From NCBI GenBank assembly GCA_030017555.1, contig JASEIC010000006.1, positions 1 through 38,185 of the forward strand: a DNA stretch of 38,185 nucleotides, read 5' to 3'. The notes below the pieces were generated by a model. The model saw only the letters and a program-made list of their open reading frames with translations, ran no database searches and had not been told where the DNA came from. Source of the DNA: Patescibacteria group bacterium (GTDB lineage Bacteria > Patescibacteriota > Minisyncoccia > UBA6257 > GWB1-50-10). Below, piece after piece: positions 16,354 through 25,201 of this stretch. A program made the translations under genes and the position numbers. The stretch's first letter is position 1; each line of letters begins with the position of its first letter.

Positions 16354-17412
16354 ATGAAACCCATCCTCGTCTCCGGCATCCAGCCCACCGGCAAGCTCCA
16401 TTTAGGCAATTATCTCGGGGCGCTTAAAAACTTTGTCGAACTCCAAAATTCAAACAAATATTCCTCTTATTTCTTCATTGCGGATTACCATTCGCTCACT
16501 GAAACATTCGATCAAAAAGAAAAATCTGGGCAGATTCTTGATATAATGATCAATTTTCTCGCCGCAGGATTAGATCCAAAGAAATCCGTTATTTTTCTTC
16601 AATCCGCAATCCCTGCGCATGCAGAGCTTTGTTGGATTCTGAATACCATAACGCCTTTCGGCGAACTCCGCCGAATGACGCAATTTAAAGATAAGACTCA
16701 AGTTATTTTCGAATACCTCGATATAAAGCACAAAAATGAGCGGGGGTATAGCGATGAAGTAAGTGACGAGTTGGCGATCGAGTTGGCTACAAACGTCGGC
16801 CTCTTTGACTACCCCGTTCTTATGGCTGCCGATATTCTTCTCTACGATGCGGCGTTTGTCCCGGTGGGCGAAGATCAGCTTCAGCATCTTGAACTCACCC
16901 GTACCCTCGCACGTAAATTCAACTCCAAATTCAGCAAAACCTTCATCGAACCGAAACCGCTCCTGACCGAGGTGCCACGCCTTATGAGCTTGGATGATCC
17001 TACAAAAAAAATGTCTAAATCCCGTCCACAAGGCTGTTTGTTTTTGGATAATTCGCCGACAGAAATCAAAGCAAAAATCCAAAACGCAACAACTGATTCC
17101 GGCAAAGAAATAAAATATGACGAAACCCATAAACCCGGAATTAGCAATTTACTTTTAATCTACTCTTCGTTAAATAACGAATCTATAAAATCTATTGAGA
17201 AAAAATTTATTGGTAAGGGCTATGGCGATTTTAAAAAATCACTAGCCGAAGTCATAATAAAAGCCCTTGAACCATTCCAAAAAAACAAAAAAGAATTATC
17301 AAAAAACTTGAATTCAGTTAAGAAAATTATTGAAATCGGCAATAAAAAAGCCCTTGAAATAACAGGTAAAAAAATCATTCAAATAAAAGAAAAAATAGGG
17401 CTTATTTGGTAA
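16354..17412 (+). CDS. trpS: Tryptophanyl-tRNA synthetase
   Basis: A 352-residue class Ic synthetase that charges tRNA-Trp. The HIGH-like motif is PTGKLHLGN (12-19) and the KMSKS motif is KKMSKSRPQG (about 219-228). The ADYHSL segment and DILLYDAAFVPVGEDQ tryptophan-pocket region are present. The length is usual. The -10 TATACT at 16341-16346 is seven bases from the ATG, so the message is probably leaderless. No T-box is seen. Confidence 0.95.
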   Translation: MKPILVSGIQPTGKLHLGNYLGALKNFVELQNSNKYSSYFFIADYHSLTETFDQKEKSGQILDIMINFLAAGLDPKKSVIFLQSAIPAHAELCWILNTITPFGELRRMTQFKDKTQVIFEYLDIKHKNERGYSDEVSDELAIELATNVGLFDYPVLMAADILLYDAAFVPVGEDQLQHLELTRTLARKFNSKFSKTFIEPKPLLTEVPRLMSLDDPTKKMSKSRPQGCLFLDNSPTEIKAKIQNATTDSGKEIKYDETHKPGISNLLLIYSSLNNESIKSIEKKFIGKGYGDFKKSLAEVIIKALEPFQKNKKELSKNLNSVKKIIEIGNKKALEITGKKIIQIKEKIGLIW

Positions 17413-17427
17413 TTTTTTATTTTTCTC

Positions 17428-17456
17428 TTGACTTCCTGAAAACACTAAAATAAAAT
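17428..17456 (+). promoter_or_regulatory. Strong promoter of the 340-nt candidate RNA
   Basis: TTGACT (17428-17433), exactly 17 bases, then TAAAAT (17451-17456). It is one of the two best sigma-70-type promoters in the window. Confidence 0.7.
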
Positions 17457-17462
17457 AAACAT

Positions 17463-17801
17463 CTGTCAAACAAACAGCACATTTAAAAGAAGACGGGCGG
17501 GGCTTTTTGATCCTGAGCCTCTAATTCCAAGTTGGGCGACGTAATAACCCAACACAAAAGTATTCTTTGCAAGTAAGCGAGAATATGGGCATCTTATACC
17601 CGACAAATCTTTTGTAAAGAAATGCGGCTCTTCAAACGCGGAACGCGAAAAGAGCGAAAACGTTTTTATCTTATTTTTAAAAAAACGACGCATTTCAACC
17701 CTCCCTGTTCTGCTGAGGTCGGCAGATAAATGGAGCGGTAAGCTCGGGTAACGTCACTGAGCATGGATCACACCGGGGAACGATTTGATCGTTCCCTTTT
17801 T
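17463..17801 (+). ncRNA. Large structured RNA of unknown class (about 340 nt)
   Basis: A strong promoter and an intrinsic terminator (GGGAACGAT/ATCGTTCCC, 17776-17796, then T5) bound a region without a convincing gene. It is full of hairpins: GTTGGG/CCCAAC near 17535, TATTCT/AGAATA near 17560-17585, GGG/CCC near 17590, a nested GCTCTT...CGCG-GAA-CGCG...AAGAGC at about 17630-17660, CGTTTTT/AAAAACG at about 17665-17690, and GAGC/GCTC near 17735. Its length is like RNase P RNA, but I cannot find the conserved P4 sequences. tmRNA lies elsewhere in the window, and the SRP domain is not visible. The abundance of compact hairpins argues for a genuine structured RNA. Confidence 0.55.
17776..17801 (+). 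terminator. Terminator of the structured RNA
   Basis: Perfect 9-bp stem, three-base loop and T-tract. Confidence 0.85.
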
Positions 17802-17917
17802 ATTCCTAAAAAATCTTGAATACCGCGTCCACTAGCGCAGTTTTTTCTTTATTCTCAATTATTTTAAATATTAATCGAGAATTTACAAAAAATTCCATAA
17901 AATATATGATTGTATTC

Positions 17918-18754
17918 ATGAACAATAGACTGAGCGAGGAAAATAAAATATTTGAAAATTTAGATATTGACCAAGCATACAAAGAAGCGAATCGGCTTTT
18001 TAAAAAAGACGCAATTAAAATTTCAAATTTTTCTGATCTTTACGGTCAAAACATTATCAGTGAAGACGCGGCTTATGTTAAAAAAATGGAAGAATTATTT
18101 GTTAAAAACAACCTCCCTGAACAAGAACGAATAAAAAAACTTGCGGTTATTTTTGAAGCCCTTATCCATTACAATGTGGAACTTAATGACTGGTTTGGAC
18201 CAAATGCTTTTACTATAAAAACTTCTCGTTATGATGATATAAAAAATGGCATTGATGATATTGTTGAATTTGAGGAATCGGAAACAACCGTTTCTCACCT
18301 TGCTTTAGCAATTGACGTCACATTCAGTCCTGAAGAAAAACAAAAAACATTTGAACGAATTAAAAAAGAAATAGAATCTGGTGAATTAGCAAAAGTTAAA
18401 TACTTTCAGTCAGACCACATAAATATAAGAGGAGAGCTCATAAAAATACCAAGAGTAGTAATTGGCGCCGACACCAAAACTATTAAAAGACTTGGCATAG
18501 CTTGGTTGGAAAAAGATAATAAAACTTTAGGAAACGATCCGATTCAGCTTCAAATTCTAGAAGAAATCTTAATTCAATTAGAAGTTTTTCGAGCTTATGC
18601 AGAACGAGTAAAAAAATTGGAAATTGCGGAAATATATGAAAAAACACACGCGATGATTCAAAAAATTCACAATGAAAAAAGGTCGTCTATTGACGACTCT
18701 GGTATGCGCGATCACGTTTTTGACGCGATTAAAACCAGTCTTGATTATTTTTAA
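17918..18754 (+). CDS. Unknown conserved-type protein
   Basis: A protein of about 278 residues with no signal peptide or membrane helix, rich in Lys/Glu and mostly helical. The central segment shows acidic positions followed by a hydrophobic strand and an Asp (DDIVEF... LAIDVTF). This vaguely resembles the core of PD-(D/E)XK folds, but the Lys motif is not convincing. The frame is open from 17816, but a TAAAAT -10 at 17898-17903 makes the ATG at 17918 the best start. It is convergent with ileS and their stop codons overlap by four bases. Function unknown. Confidence 0.7.
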   Translation: MNNRLSEENKIFENLDIDQAYKEANRLFKKDAIKISNFSDLYGQNIISEDAAYVKKMEELFVKNNLPEQERIKKLAVIFEALIHYNVELNDWFGPNAFTIKTSRYDDIKNGIDDIVEFEESETTVSHLALAIDVTFSPEEKQKTFERIKKEIESGELAKVKYFQSDHINIRGELIKIPRVVIGADTKTIKRLGIAWLEKDNKTLGNDPIQLQILEEILIQLEVFRAYAERVKKLEIAEIYEKTHAMIQKIHNEKRSSIDDSGMRDHVFDAIKTSLDYF

Positions 18755-21700
18755 TTTTCTATTTTTCTAATTCCGATCCAAAGCGGCCATTCATCTAATC
18801 TCGTTTCTAATTCAACGCTAAATTTTGCCGAACGTTTAAAATCAATGGAAATTGCATTGATTTCTTTTTTAATTAAATCCTCGTTTTTCTCAAAAACATA
18901 AGTTAATTCCTTGCCGCCATCAGCCATTAATGCTATTTTATCTTTTGGTTCAAATTTACCGTCTTGTCTCAGATCTTGAACAATTCGCACAAATTCGCGA
19001 AGCCAACCCTCTTCCTTTAGTTCGTGGGTAATTTTAGTATCCAGTTCAAATTCGTTTTTTATACTTTTATCAAAAACAATATTTTTTACATTTATTTCGT
19101 CTTTCAAAATATCAAGCAATTCTTTCTGATTGTTTGATTTATGTCCGTCAGCTGACAGATTAATTTTAAGCTCCAAAAGCGGTTGTCTCACCTTAATTTT
19201 AACTTCGGCTCTTTTTGCTAATACGGCGCTCGCTAATTTCCTGATTTTTTCCATAGAATCAATTAAATCTTTATCAATAAACTCTTTATCGGCTTCCGGC
19301 CATTCTTCAAAATGAACTGATGCTTCATGATTTTTGTTTAAAGACTTATATAAAGCTTCGGCAAAAAACGGCGTAAAAGGCGCCATTAATTTACTTAAAA
19401 CAATAAGCGCATGTCCTAAAGTCTCGGAAGCGTTTTTATAATCTTTTTTTTCTTTTTCATTACCTTGACCTCTGACCGCAAGCGAAAAACGCCGGCGTGA
19501 ACGGCGGATATACCATTTTGATAAATCCTCGACAAAATTCTCTATAGATTTAGCTGACCGACCAACATCATAATTCTCTACGCCTTCGGTTGCCTCAATA
19601 ATTGTTTCATTAAGACGGGCAATAATCCATCGATCTAAAACATTTACTAGTTTAGTTTTTTTAACATCTTTCAGCGAATTAAAATCAGCGCACGCATATG
19701 AATCAAAAAATACAAACGAGTTGTAAATAAGTAATATAAACCGTCTTAATCCTTTCACTAAATCTAATTCATCAAACTTTTTTGTTTCACCCGGCGGATT
19801 AATGGTGAAGAAATACCATCTAATGGCATCGACGCCGTATTTTGCAATCACGGCCCAAGGATCAATAACGTTACCTCTAGATTTAGACATTTTCTGACCA
19901 TCTTTGTTTAAGACCAATCCTAAAGAAATCACGTTTTTAAAAGACAATTCAAAACCAAGCAAAACCGAAACAGCAAGAAGGGTGTAAAACCACCCGCGGG
20001 TTTGATCCATCGCTTCTGAAATATATTCAGCCGGAAAATTATTTGGTTTTTTTATATTTTCATTGCCTTTAAACAGCCAATGATTTTGAGCAAAAGGCAT
20101 TGCGCCAGAATCAAACCAAACATCAATTACTTCCGGAATTCGCTTCATTGCGCCGCCACAACCCGACTCCTTACATTTAAACTCAAACTCATCAACATAA
20201 GGTCTATGTGGATCAGTAATACCATATTCATTTCTCGGAAGATAAAATAAATCTATTTCTCGCCATTCTGCTTTGCCAATAAAATCATCGCCCCGCGCTT
20301 CTTTTCCTTCAATTGATTGTTCCACTCCCCAACCGCGCGCGGAAGTTTCTAGCATCCAAATAGGATATTCATGGCTTATTATTAAAATTGTTTTTCCTTT
20401 ATGTTTTTTCTCTAAATCAAATAGAGCTTCAGAAACACGTTTTGCCAATTCCAAAAGATTCTCGCCTCCTGGCGGTACTTTAGTGAATTTTTCTATATAA
20501 GAAGTAGTGAAATTACCATAAGTTTGACCGGGCTTACCGTTAAATTCACCGGTATTTATCTCTCTTAATCTTTTTTCAAAAATAATTTCTTTAACGCCTA
20601 AACCTGATGCAACAATCTCGGCTGTTTCTTTTGTCCGTCTAAAATCAGATGCCACAATTAAATCGATTTTTTCTTTTTTAAGATTTTCCACTGTTCTTTG
20701 AACTGCGGTTCTGCCTTTTAAAGTTAATGGATAAAGATTTTTGTCTTTTGGATCGCTATTTATAATATTTTTGATATTTGTCTCTGCTTCGCCATGACGC
20801 ATTACCAAATAGCGATTGCTGGCTTTTTGTTTTAAATTGCTTAATTCTTTGAAGCTTCCAATTACTTTTTGATGTCCGCATTTTTTGCATTGCCAAATTG
20901 GCATTGGCGTTCCCCAATATCTTTCTCTGGAAACTGCCCAATCTTTAACTTCTTTAAGCCACTCGCCAAAACGGCCATCCTGTAAATGTTCTGGAACCCA
21001 ATTTATCTTTTTGTTAGCCGCAAGGAGTTTTTCCCTCAATTTGCTCATAGCAATAAACCAAGAATCACGCGCGTAATAAAGGAGCGGCGTATCGCAGCGC
21101 CAGCAAAATGGATATTCGTGCTTATAACTTTCACTTCTCAAAAAATTACCTTGTTTTTTTAAATGATCAAATATTTTCTCGTCTGTTTCTTTTGTTTTAA
21201 CTTTCATTCCGTGAAATCCAACCACGTCTTTAGTAAATTTACCTTGTTCATCAACTGTGTGGTGCTCTGGCAAACCGACTTCTTTGCCTAAGTTATAATC
21301 ATCTTCACCATACATTACTGCTATGTGAACCACGCCCGTGCCTTCTTCCGTCGAAACAAATTTTGCCGGATAAACCTTATGGGCAGTTTTATTTTCGGGC
21401 GTTCTCGCTTTAAAAAGCGGTTCATATCCCAAATCAATCAAATTTTTTCCTTTGATATCGAGAATATTTTCTAATTCTTCGGTTTTAAAAACCTTGCTGA
21501 TAAGTTCGGATGCTAATATGTAAATTTCTTTGTTTTTTGAATCTTTTACCGCCCTATATTCAATATCTCTGCCCACTGCGAGCGCAATATTTCCAGGCAA
21601 GGTCCACGGCGTAGTTGTCCACGAAAGGATATAAGTTCGGTCGTCGGTCTTATATTGAAGAATTTGTTGGTCTTTACGAAGTTTGAATTTCACATACACA

Positions 21701-22320
21701 GACAATTCCTCAACCTCTTTATATCCTAAAGCCGCTTCATGCGAAGAAAGCGCCGTGCCGCACCGCGTACAAAACGGCACAACCTTATGTCCTTTATAAA
21801 GCAAATTTTTATCCCAAATATTTTTTAAAATCCACCAAAGCGTTTCAATATAAGAATTTTCGTAAGTGATGTATGGATTTTTTAAATCCAGCCAAAAACC
21901 AATTCGTTCAGTTAATTTTTCCCATTCTTCTTTGTATTGCCAAACAAGCTCACGGCATTTTTTGTTAAATTCTTTAATACCAAATTCTTCAATTTCTTTT
22001 TTTGATTTAAGACCCAATTTTTTCTCAACCTCAAGTTCAATCGGGAGCCCGTGAGTGTCCCACCCGCCTTTGCGTGGCACAAAAAACCCATTCATAGTTT
22101 TGAAGCGTAAAATAATATCTTTAAAAACCCGGGCTAAAACATGATGGATGCCCGGCCGCGCATTTGCGCTCGGTGGTCCTTCATAAAAAACAAATGTTTT
22201 TTTCTGATTTTTTCTAAAATCTAAGTTTTTCTCCGGAATATTATTTTTCCGCCAAAAATCCAAAACTTTTTCCTCAATTTCCGGCAATGAAAATTTTTCT
22301 AAATCTTTAAGCATAAACAA
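18751..22320 (-). CDS. ileS: Isoleucyl-tRNA synthetase with embedded histidine-phosphatase domain
   Basis: A 1189-residue class Ia synthetase. The HIGH-type motif is PGIHHVLA (57-64), the KMSKS motif is DGQKMSKSRGN (about 806-816), the editing-domain region includes LSWTTTPWTLPGN, and the anticodon-binding domain follows (about 860-1060). A zinc module begins at CKKCGHQ (about 475). It is then interrupted by some 200 residues and resumes at HRPYVDEFEF and CKESGCGG (about 704-722). The insert is a complete histidine phosphatase (phosphoglycerate-mutase superfamily): RHGE with His509, SDFRRTKETA, LREINTGEFNG and the second catalytic His650 in SHEY. Without it the protein would be about 990 residues, normal for IleRS. 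It is probably monocistronic. Confidence 0.95.
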   Translation of the reverse strand: MFMLKDLEKFSLPEIEEKVLDFWRKNNIPEKNLDFRKNQKKTFVFYEGPPSANARPGIHHVLARVFKDIILRFKTMNGFFVPRKGGWDTHGLPIELEVEKKLGLKSKKEIEEFGIKEFNKKCRELVWQYKEEWEKLTERIGFWLDLKNPYITYENSYIETLWWILKNIWDKNLLYKGHKVVPFCTRCGTALSSHEAALGYKEVEELSVYVKFKLRKDQQILQYKTDDRTYILSWTTTPWTLPGNIALAVGRDIEYRAVKDSKNKEIYILASELISKVFKTEELENILDIKGKNLIDLGYEPLFKARTPENKTAHKVYPAKFVSTEEGTGVVHIAVMYGEDDYNLGKEVGLPEHHTVDEQGKFTKDVVGFHGMKVKTKETDEKIFDHLKKQGNFLRSESYKHEYPFCWRCDTPLLYYARDSWFIAMSKLREKLLAANKKINWVPEHLQDGRFGEWLKEVKDWAVSRERYWGTPMPIWQCKKCGHQKVIGSFKELSNLKQKASNRYLVMRHGEAETNIKNIINSDPKDKNLYPLTLKGRTAVQRTVENLKKEKIDLIVASDFRRTKETAEIVASGLGVKEIIFEKRLREINTGEFNGKPGQTYGNFTTSYIEKFTKVPPGGENLLELAKRVSEALFDLEKKHKGKTILIISHEYPIWMLETSARGWGVEQSIEGKEARGDDFIGKAEWREIDLFYLPRNEYGITDPHRPYVDEFEFKCKESGCGGAMKRIPEVIDVWFDSGAMPFAQNHWLFKGNENIKKPNNFPAEYISEAMDQTRGWFYTLLAVSVLLGFELSFKNVISLGLVLNKDGQKMSKSRGNVIDPWAVIAKYGVDAIRWYFFTINPPGETKKFDELDLVKGLRRFILLIYNSFVFFDSYACADFNSLKDVKKTKLVNVLDRWIIARLNETIIEATEGVENYDVGRSAKSIENFVEDLSKWYIRRSRRRFSLAVRGQGNEKEKKDYKNASETLGHALIVLSKLMAPFTPFFAEALYKSLNKNHEASVHFEEWPEADKEFIDKDLIDSMEKIRKLASAVLAKRAEVKIKVRQPLLELKINLSADGHKSNNQKELLDILKDEINVKNIVFDKSIKNEFELDTKITHELKEEGWLREFVRIVQDLRQDGKFEPKDKIALMADGGKELTYVFEKNEDLIKKEINAISIDFKRSAKFSVELETRLDEWPLWIGIRKIEN

Positions 22321-22387
22321 GTATCTATCTATATTAACTTAACACAAAAAAAATGCCAAATTTAGAAATAAGTATATTTGCTTAAAC

Positions 22388-22416
22388 TTGACTTTTTTAT
22401 TAATCTTTGCTATACT
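22388..22416 (+). promoter_or_regulatory. Promoter of the lipoprotein gene
   Basis: TTGACT (22388-22393), 17 bases, TATACT (22411-22416). The predicted leader is about 45 bases with an AAAGGA ribosome-binding site before the ATG at 22469. Confidence 0.7.
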
Positions 22417-22468
22417 TAAAATAGTTTAATTAATAAATTTTAATCGCCATCTTGAAAGGATTTTTGAA

Positions 22469-22822
22469 ATGAAAAAAATAATTTCTTTGTTTTGTCTTAT
22501 TTTTTGTATATTTTTTCTGACCGCATGCGAAAATACCGCAAAATTCAAAATCGCTTACGGCAATCGGTTAGATGCCGACATCGATGCAGTTCTTAACGGC
22601 AATAATATTGGTATGGTTCTAGCTGGCGAAGCTAGAGAATTCACGATAGAACTCGAAATTTTAGATTCATCACCAACTAGTCCGCATGAACCAGAAATGG
22701 CTTATGCGACTGCCTCGGCCAGAAACCGTAAAACCGGCAAACTCTCAAGATCTTATCCGATTACTCTTTATACTGATCGATCTACCTACATTGAGGTAAA
22801 TCCTTGGGATTTTCCAGAATAA
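22469..22822 (+). CDS. Small lipoprotein, unknown
   Basis: A 117-residue protein with a lipoprotein signal peptide ending in the lipobox LTAC, so Cys20 would be lipidated and the protein anchored outside the cytoplasmic membrane. The mature part is about 97 residues, beta-rich in appearance, with no motif I know. It has a clear promoter and a Shine-Dalgarno-like AAAGGA, unlike most genes here. It is followed by a hairpin shared with argS. Confidence 0.8.
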   Translation: MKKIISLFCLIFCIFFLTACENTAKFKIAYGNRLDADIDAVLNGNNIGMVLAGEAREFTIELEILDSSPTSPHEPEMAYATASARNRKTGKLSRSYPITLYTDRSTYIEVNPWDFPE

Positions 22823-22827
22823 ATTTA

Positions 22828-22853
22828 TCCCGCCTTTTCACGAAAAGGCGGGA
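22828..22853. terminator. Terminator hairpin between lipoprotein gene and argS
   Basis: Perfect 11-bp stem TCCCGCCTTTT/AAAAGGCGGGA with a four-base loop between convergent genes. The downstream T-tracts are weak on both sides. Confidence 0.7.
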
Positions 22854-24443
22854 TTACATTTTATCTGGCGCGGAAATTCCTAAAACTTCAAAGAGATCTT
22901 GAAAAACAATAACTGCGGCTTTTATAAGCGAGGCACGGGCATTAACTATTTTTTCTTCTTCGCCAATAACCCGCTCTTTTTCATAAAAATCATGGAATAC
23001 TCGGCTTAAATCTTGAGCATAACGGGTAAGTCGATGTAATTGATAATCTTTGCTTGTATCCTCCAAAACTTCTGGAAAACGTGAAAGATTCAAAATAAGA
23101 TTCAAATCTTCTTTTGTGTTTAGAATGCTCAAATCCGCTTTTTTAGATATTTTGCCTAATTTTTCCAAAATATTTTTCGCCCTCACATAAGCATATTGCG
23201 CGTAAAAAACCGGATTTTTCCGCGATCGCTCTTTAGCAAGACCAATATCAAAATCCATGTGAGTACCCACTGAAATCATCAAGAAAAAGAATCGGGCCAC
23301 GTCTTCTCCGACCTCATCAATCAAATCTTCAAAAGTCACAAACTCGCCTTTTCGTTTGGACATTTTCGCTTCTTTGCCGTCACGCACAAGCCGGATTGCC
23401 TGCGTAATAATTACTTCTGATTTTTCAAGACCAATAATTTTTGCCGCCGACTGAATACGCTTAACATAACCGTAATGATCTGGCCCCAAAACATTGATTT
23501 TCCCGTCAAAGCCGCGCTCTTTTGTTTCTAAATAATGGCCGGCGTCAGCTAAAAAATATGTTGGCTCATGATCGCTTGTCATAAGCACGCGATCTTTGTC
23601 ATCTCCAAATTCTGTTGTTTTGAGCCACATCGCGCCGTCTTTTTTATAAACCTTACCCTCTTTATCAAAAAGCTTTAACACTTTTTGAATTAAGTCTTTT
23701 TTATGAATATCTTTATCTTCTGAAGTAAACCGATCAAAACGAATTCTTGCTTTGTCCTGAACTGCTTTTTTTATTAATTTCAAAAAATCTTCCGCTGCCC
23801 GCTGACCAAGTTTTAACGGATTATTTTTGTTTTCTTCAATAATTTTTTTATTTTTCTCCGCCCACTTCTTTATGTAATCGCCTTTATAAAATTCTTCTTC
23901 TTCTTTTAAAAATCCGGCGGCGGCTAAAATCGATTTTCCAAAAGTAATAATTTGATTTCCTGTATCATTAACATAATATTCTCGTTCAACTTCATAACCC
24001 GACCATTGAAGCACGTTTGAAAGCACGTCGCCGAAAAATCCGCCCCGGCCATTAGCTAAGGTCAAAGGTCCGGTAGGATTAGCGGAAATAAATTCAACCT
24101 GCACTTTTTCAATTTTGCTCTTTGACAATTTTTTCTTGCCAAAATCATTGCCGGCTTTCAAAATTTCCTGCAATCTTTTATGAAGAAAATCCAATGAAAA
24201 ACTAAAATTAATAAATCCCGGCTTTGAAATTTCTATTTTTTCAAAAATAAACGGTTCTTTCTTAAGAAAGGCGTTTTTTGATTCCTCGGCTGTTGCCATC
24301 GGATCGCTCTTTTTTTCTTTAGCCAATCGAAAAGCCACGTTCGTGCTGTAATGGCCGTATTTTTCATCATCGGGTATCAAAACATCAAAATCTATTTTTT
24401 TCGGAACTGTTTTTTTTATTAAATCAATGATTATTTGCCTCAT
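22854..24443 (-). CDS. argS: Arginyl-tRNA synthetase
   Basis: A 529-residue class Ia synthetase with an N-terminal Add1-type domain (about 1-95), the catalytic Rossmann fold, a KMSK-type motif (KMSKRKGEFVTFEDL) and a C-terminal helical anticodon-binding domain that ends at about residue 529, slightly short. The segment corresponding to HIGH reads NPTGPLTLANGRGG: the usual HxGH is TLAN (128-131), with both histidines absent. The ATG overlaps the stop of the upstream unknown gene by four bases (ATGA), implying coupled translation with it and with the Cas4-like nuclease gene upstream. Confidence 0.95.
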   Translation of the reverse strand: MRQIIIDLIKKTVPKKIDFDVLIPDDEKYGHYSTNVAFRLAKEKKSDPMATAEESKNAFLKKEPFIFEKIEISKPGFINFSFSLDFLHKRLQEILKAGNDFGKKKLSKSKIEKVQVEFISANPTGPLTLANGRGGFFGDVLSNVLQWSGYEVEREYYVNDTGNQIITFGKSILAAAGFLKEEEEFYKGDYIKKWAEKNKKIIEENKNNPLKLGQRAAEDFLKLIKKAVQDKARIRFDRFTSEDKDIHKKDLIQKVLKLFDKEGKVYKKDGAMWLKTTEFGDDKDRVLMTSDHEPTYFLADAGHYLETKERGFDGKINVLGPDHYGYVKRIQSAAKIIGLEKSEVIITQAIRLVRDGKEAKMSKRKGEFVTFEDLIDEVGEDVARFFFLMISVGTHMDFDIGLAKERSRKNPVFYAQYAYVRAKNILEKLGKISKKADLSILNTKEDLNLILNLSRFPEVLEDTSKDYQLHRLTRYAQDLSRVFHDFYEKERVIGEEEKIVNARASLIKAAVIVFQDLFEVLGISAPDKM

Positions 24444-25192
24444 GTTTCTTGTTTGTTACACAAAATCGCACGCATTTCCTTTTTAAACTCGTTAATGTTA
24501 TGTTTTTCTACTTTCAAATACTTTTTCCAACAGGGCAATATTTTCTTTTTGTATTTCTCCAACCATTTATGCCCGACAAATGGCGGGTATTTGCCTCCAT
24601 TCAATCTTACGCGCAATTCTTCGTCTGCTATTAATTCGACAATAGCGTGTTCAACATCAGACCGACCAATATAAAACTGCAATATTTCGTTCCATAAATA
24701 TACGGTTGTATAATTCGGCCAATCCTCATGATGTCCCCACTCAATTAAATTACTATTTCTATTACTGCCGTTTTTTAAACTTGGGTGAGTGATAAAAACA
24801 TCAATTTTTTTATTTAGCTTAAACCCCGTAAATTTTTTAATATATTTACTTGTAATGTGATAATTATTTTCCCACTGATTTTTGCAAAAATTCAAATATT
24901 TTTTAGTTTGCGACAAAATTTTCCTATACTGCTTGCTTTTTTCAAGTTCTTTTAAAAATTTCGGCAATTTTTTACAAATTTGTTGAATGTTTTTGTTTTT
25001 TATTTCCTCCGAAGACAATCTCCCAACTAACAATTGATAACACGACTTGCTCTTCCGCCAAGCATAATTTTGAAAAGATACAATATCTTTTTTGTGCTTC
25101 GTGGATGAAAATCTATGATTCTCCATACTAGAAAGCGTATGAATTATTAAAACATCGTTGTTGATCAAAAAGTTTAATTTTATTCCACTCAT
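24440..25192 (-). CDS. Unknown 250-residue protein coupled to argS
   Basis: A soluble Lys/Asn/Trp-rich protein. The N-terminal half is helical and charged. The C-terminal half has an ordered-looking segment with HPSLKNG, EWGHHEDW and IVELIADEELRVRLNGG-YPPFVGH. The two His clusters and the adjacent Glu might bind a metal, but no known protease or nuclease signature is clear. It begins nine bases after the Cas4-like nuclease gene and ends inside the argS start codon overlap, so the three form one operon. Not recognised. Confidence 0.75.
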   Translation of the reverse strand: MSGIKLNFLINNDVLIIHTLSSMENHRFSSTKHKKDIVSFQNYAWRKSKSCYQLLVGRLSSEEIKNKNIQQICKKLPKFLKELEKSKQYRKILSQTKKYLNFCKNQWENNYHITSKYIKKFTGFKLNKKIDVFITHPSLKNGSNRNSNLIEWGHHEDWPNYTTVYLWNEILQFYIGRSDVEHAIVELIADEELRVRLNGGKYPPFVGHKWLEKYKKKILPCWKKYLKVEKHNINEFKKEMRAILCNKQET

Positions 25193-25201
25193 GTTTAATC
25201 T

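Noticed and set aside
17466-17693. A 75-codon minus-strand reading frame
   Set aside because: It lies inside the hairpin-rich candidate RNA, has no ribosome-binding site or promoter on that strand, and its composition follows the RNA stems rather than a protein.
17463-17801. RNase P RNA or SRP RNA
   Set aside because: The length fits RNase P, but I could not find the conserved GAAAGUCC/ACAGAA-type P4 strands, nor the SRP domain IV sequence. Left unassigned.
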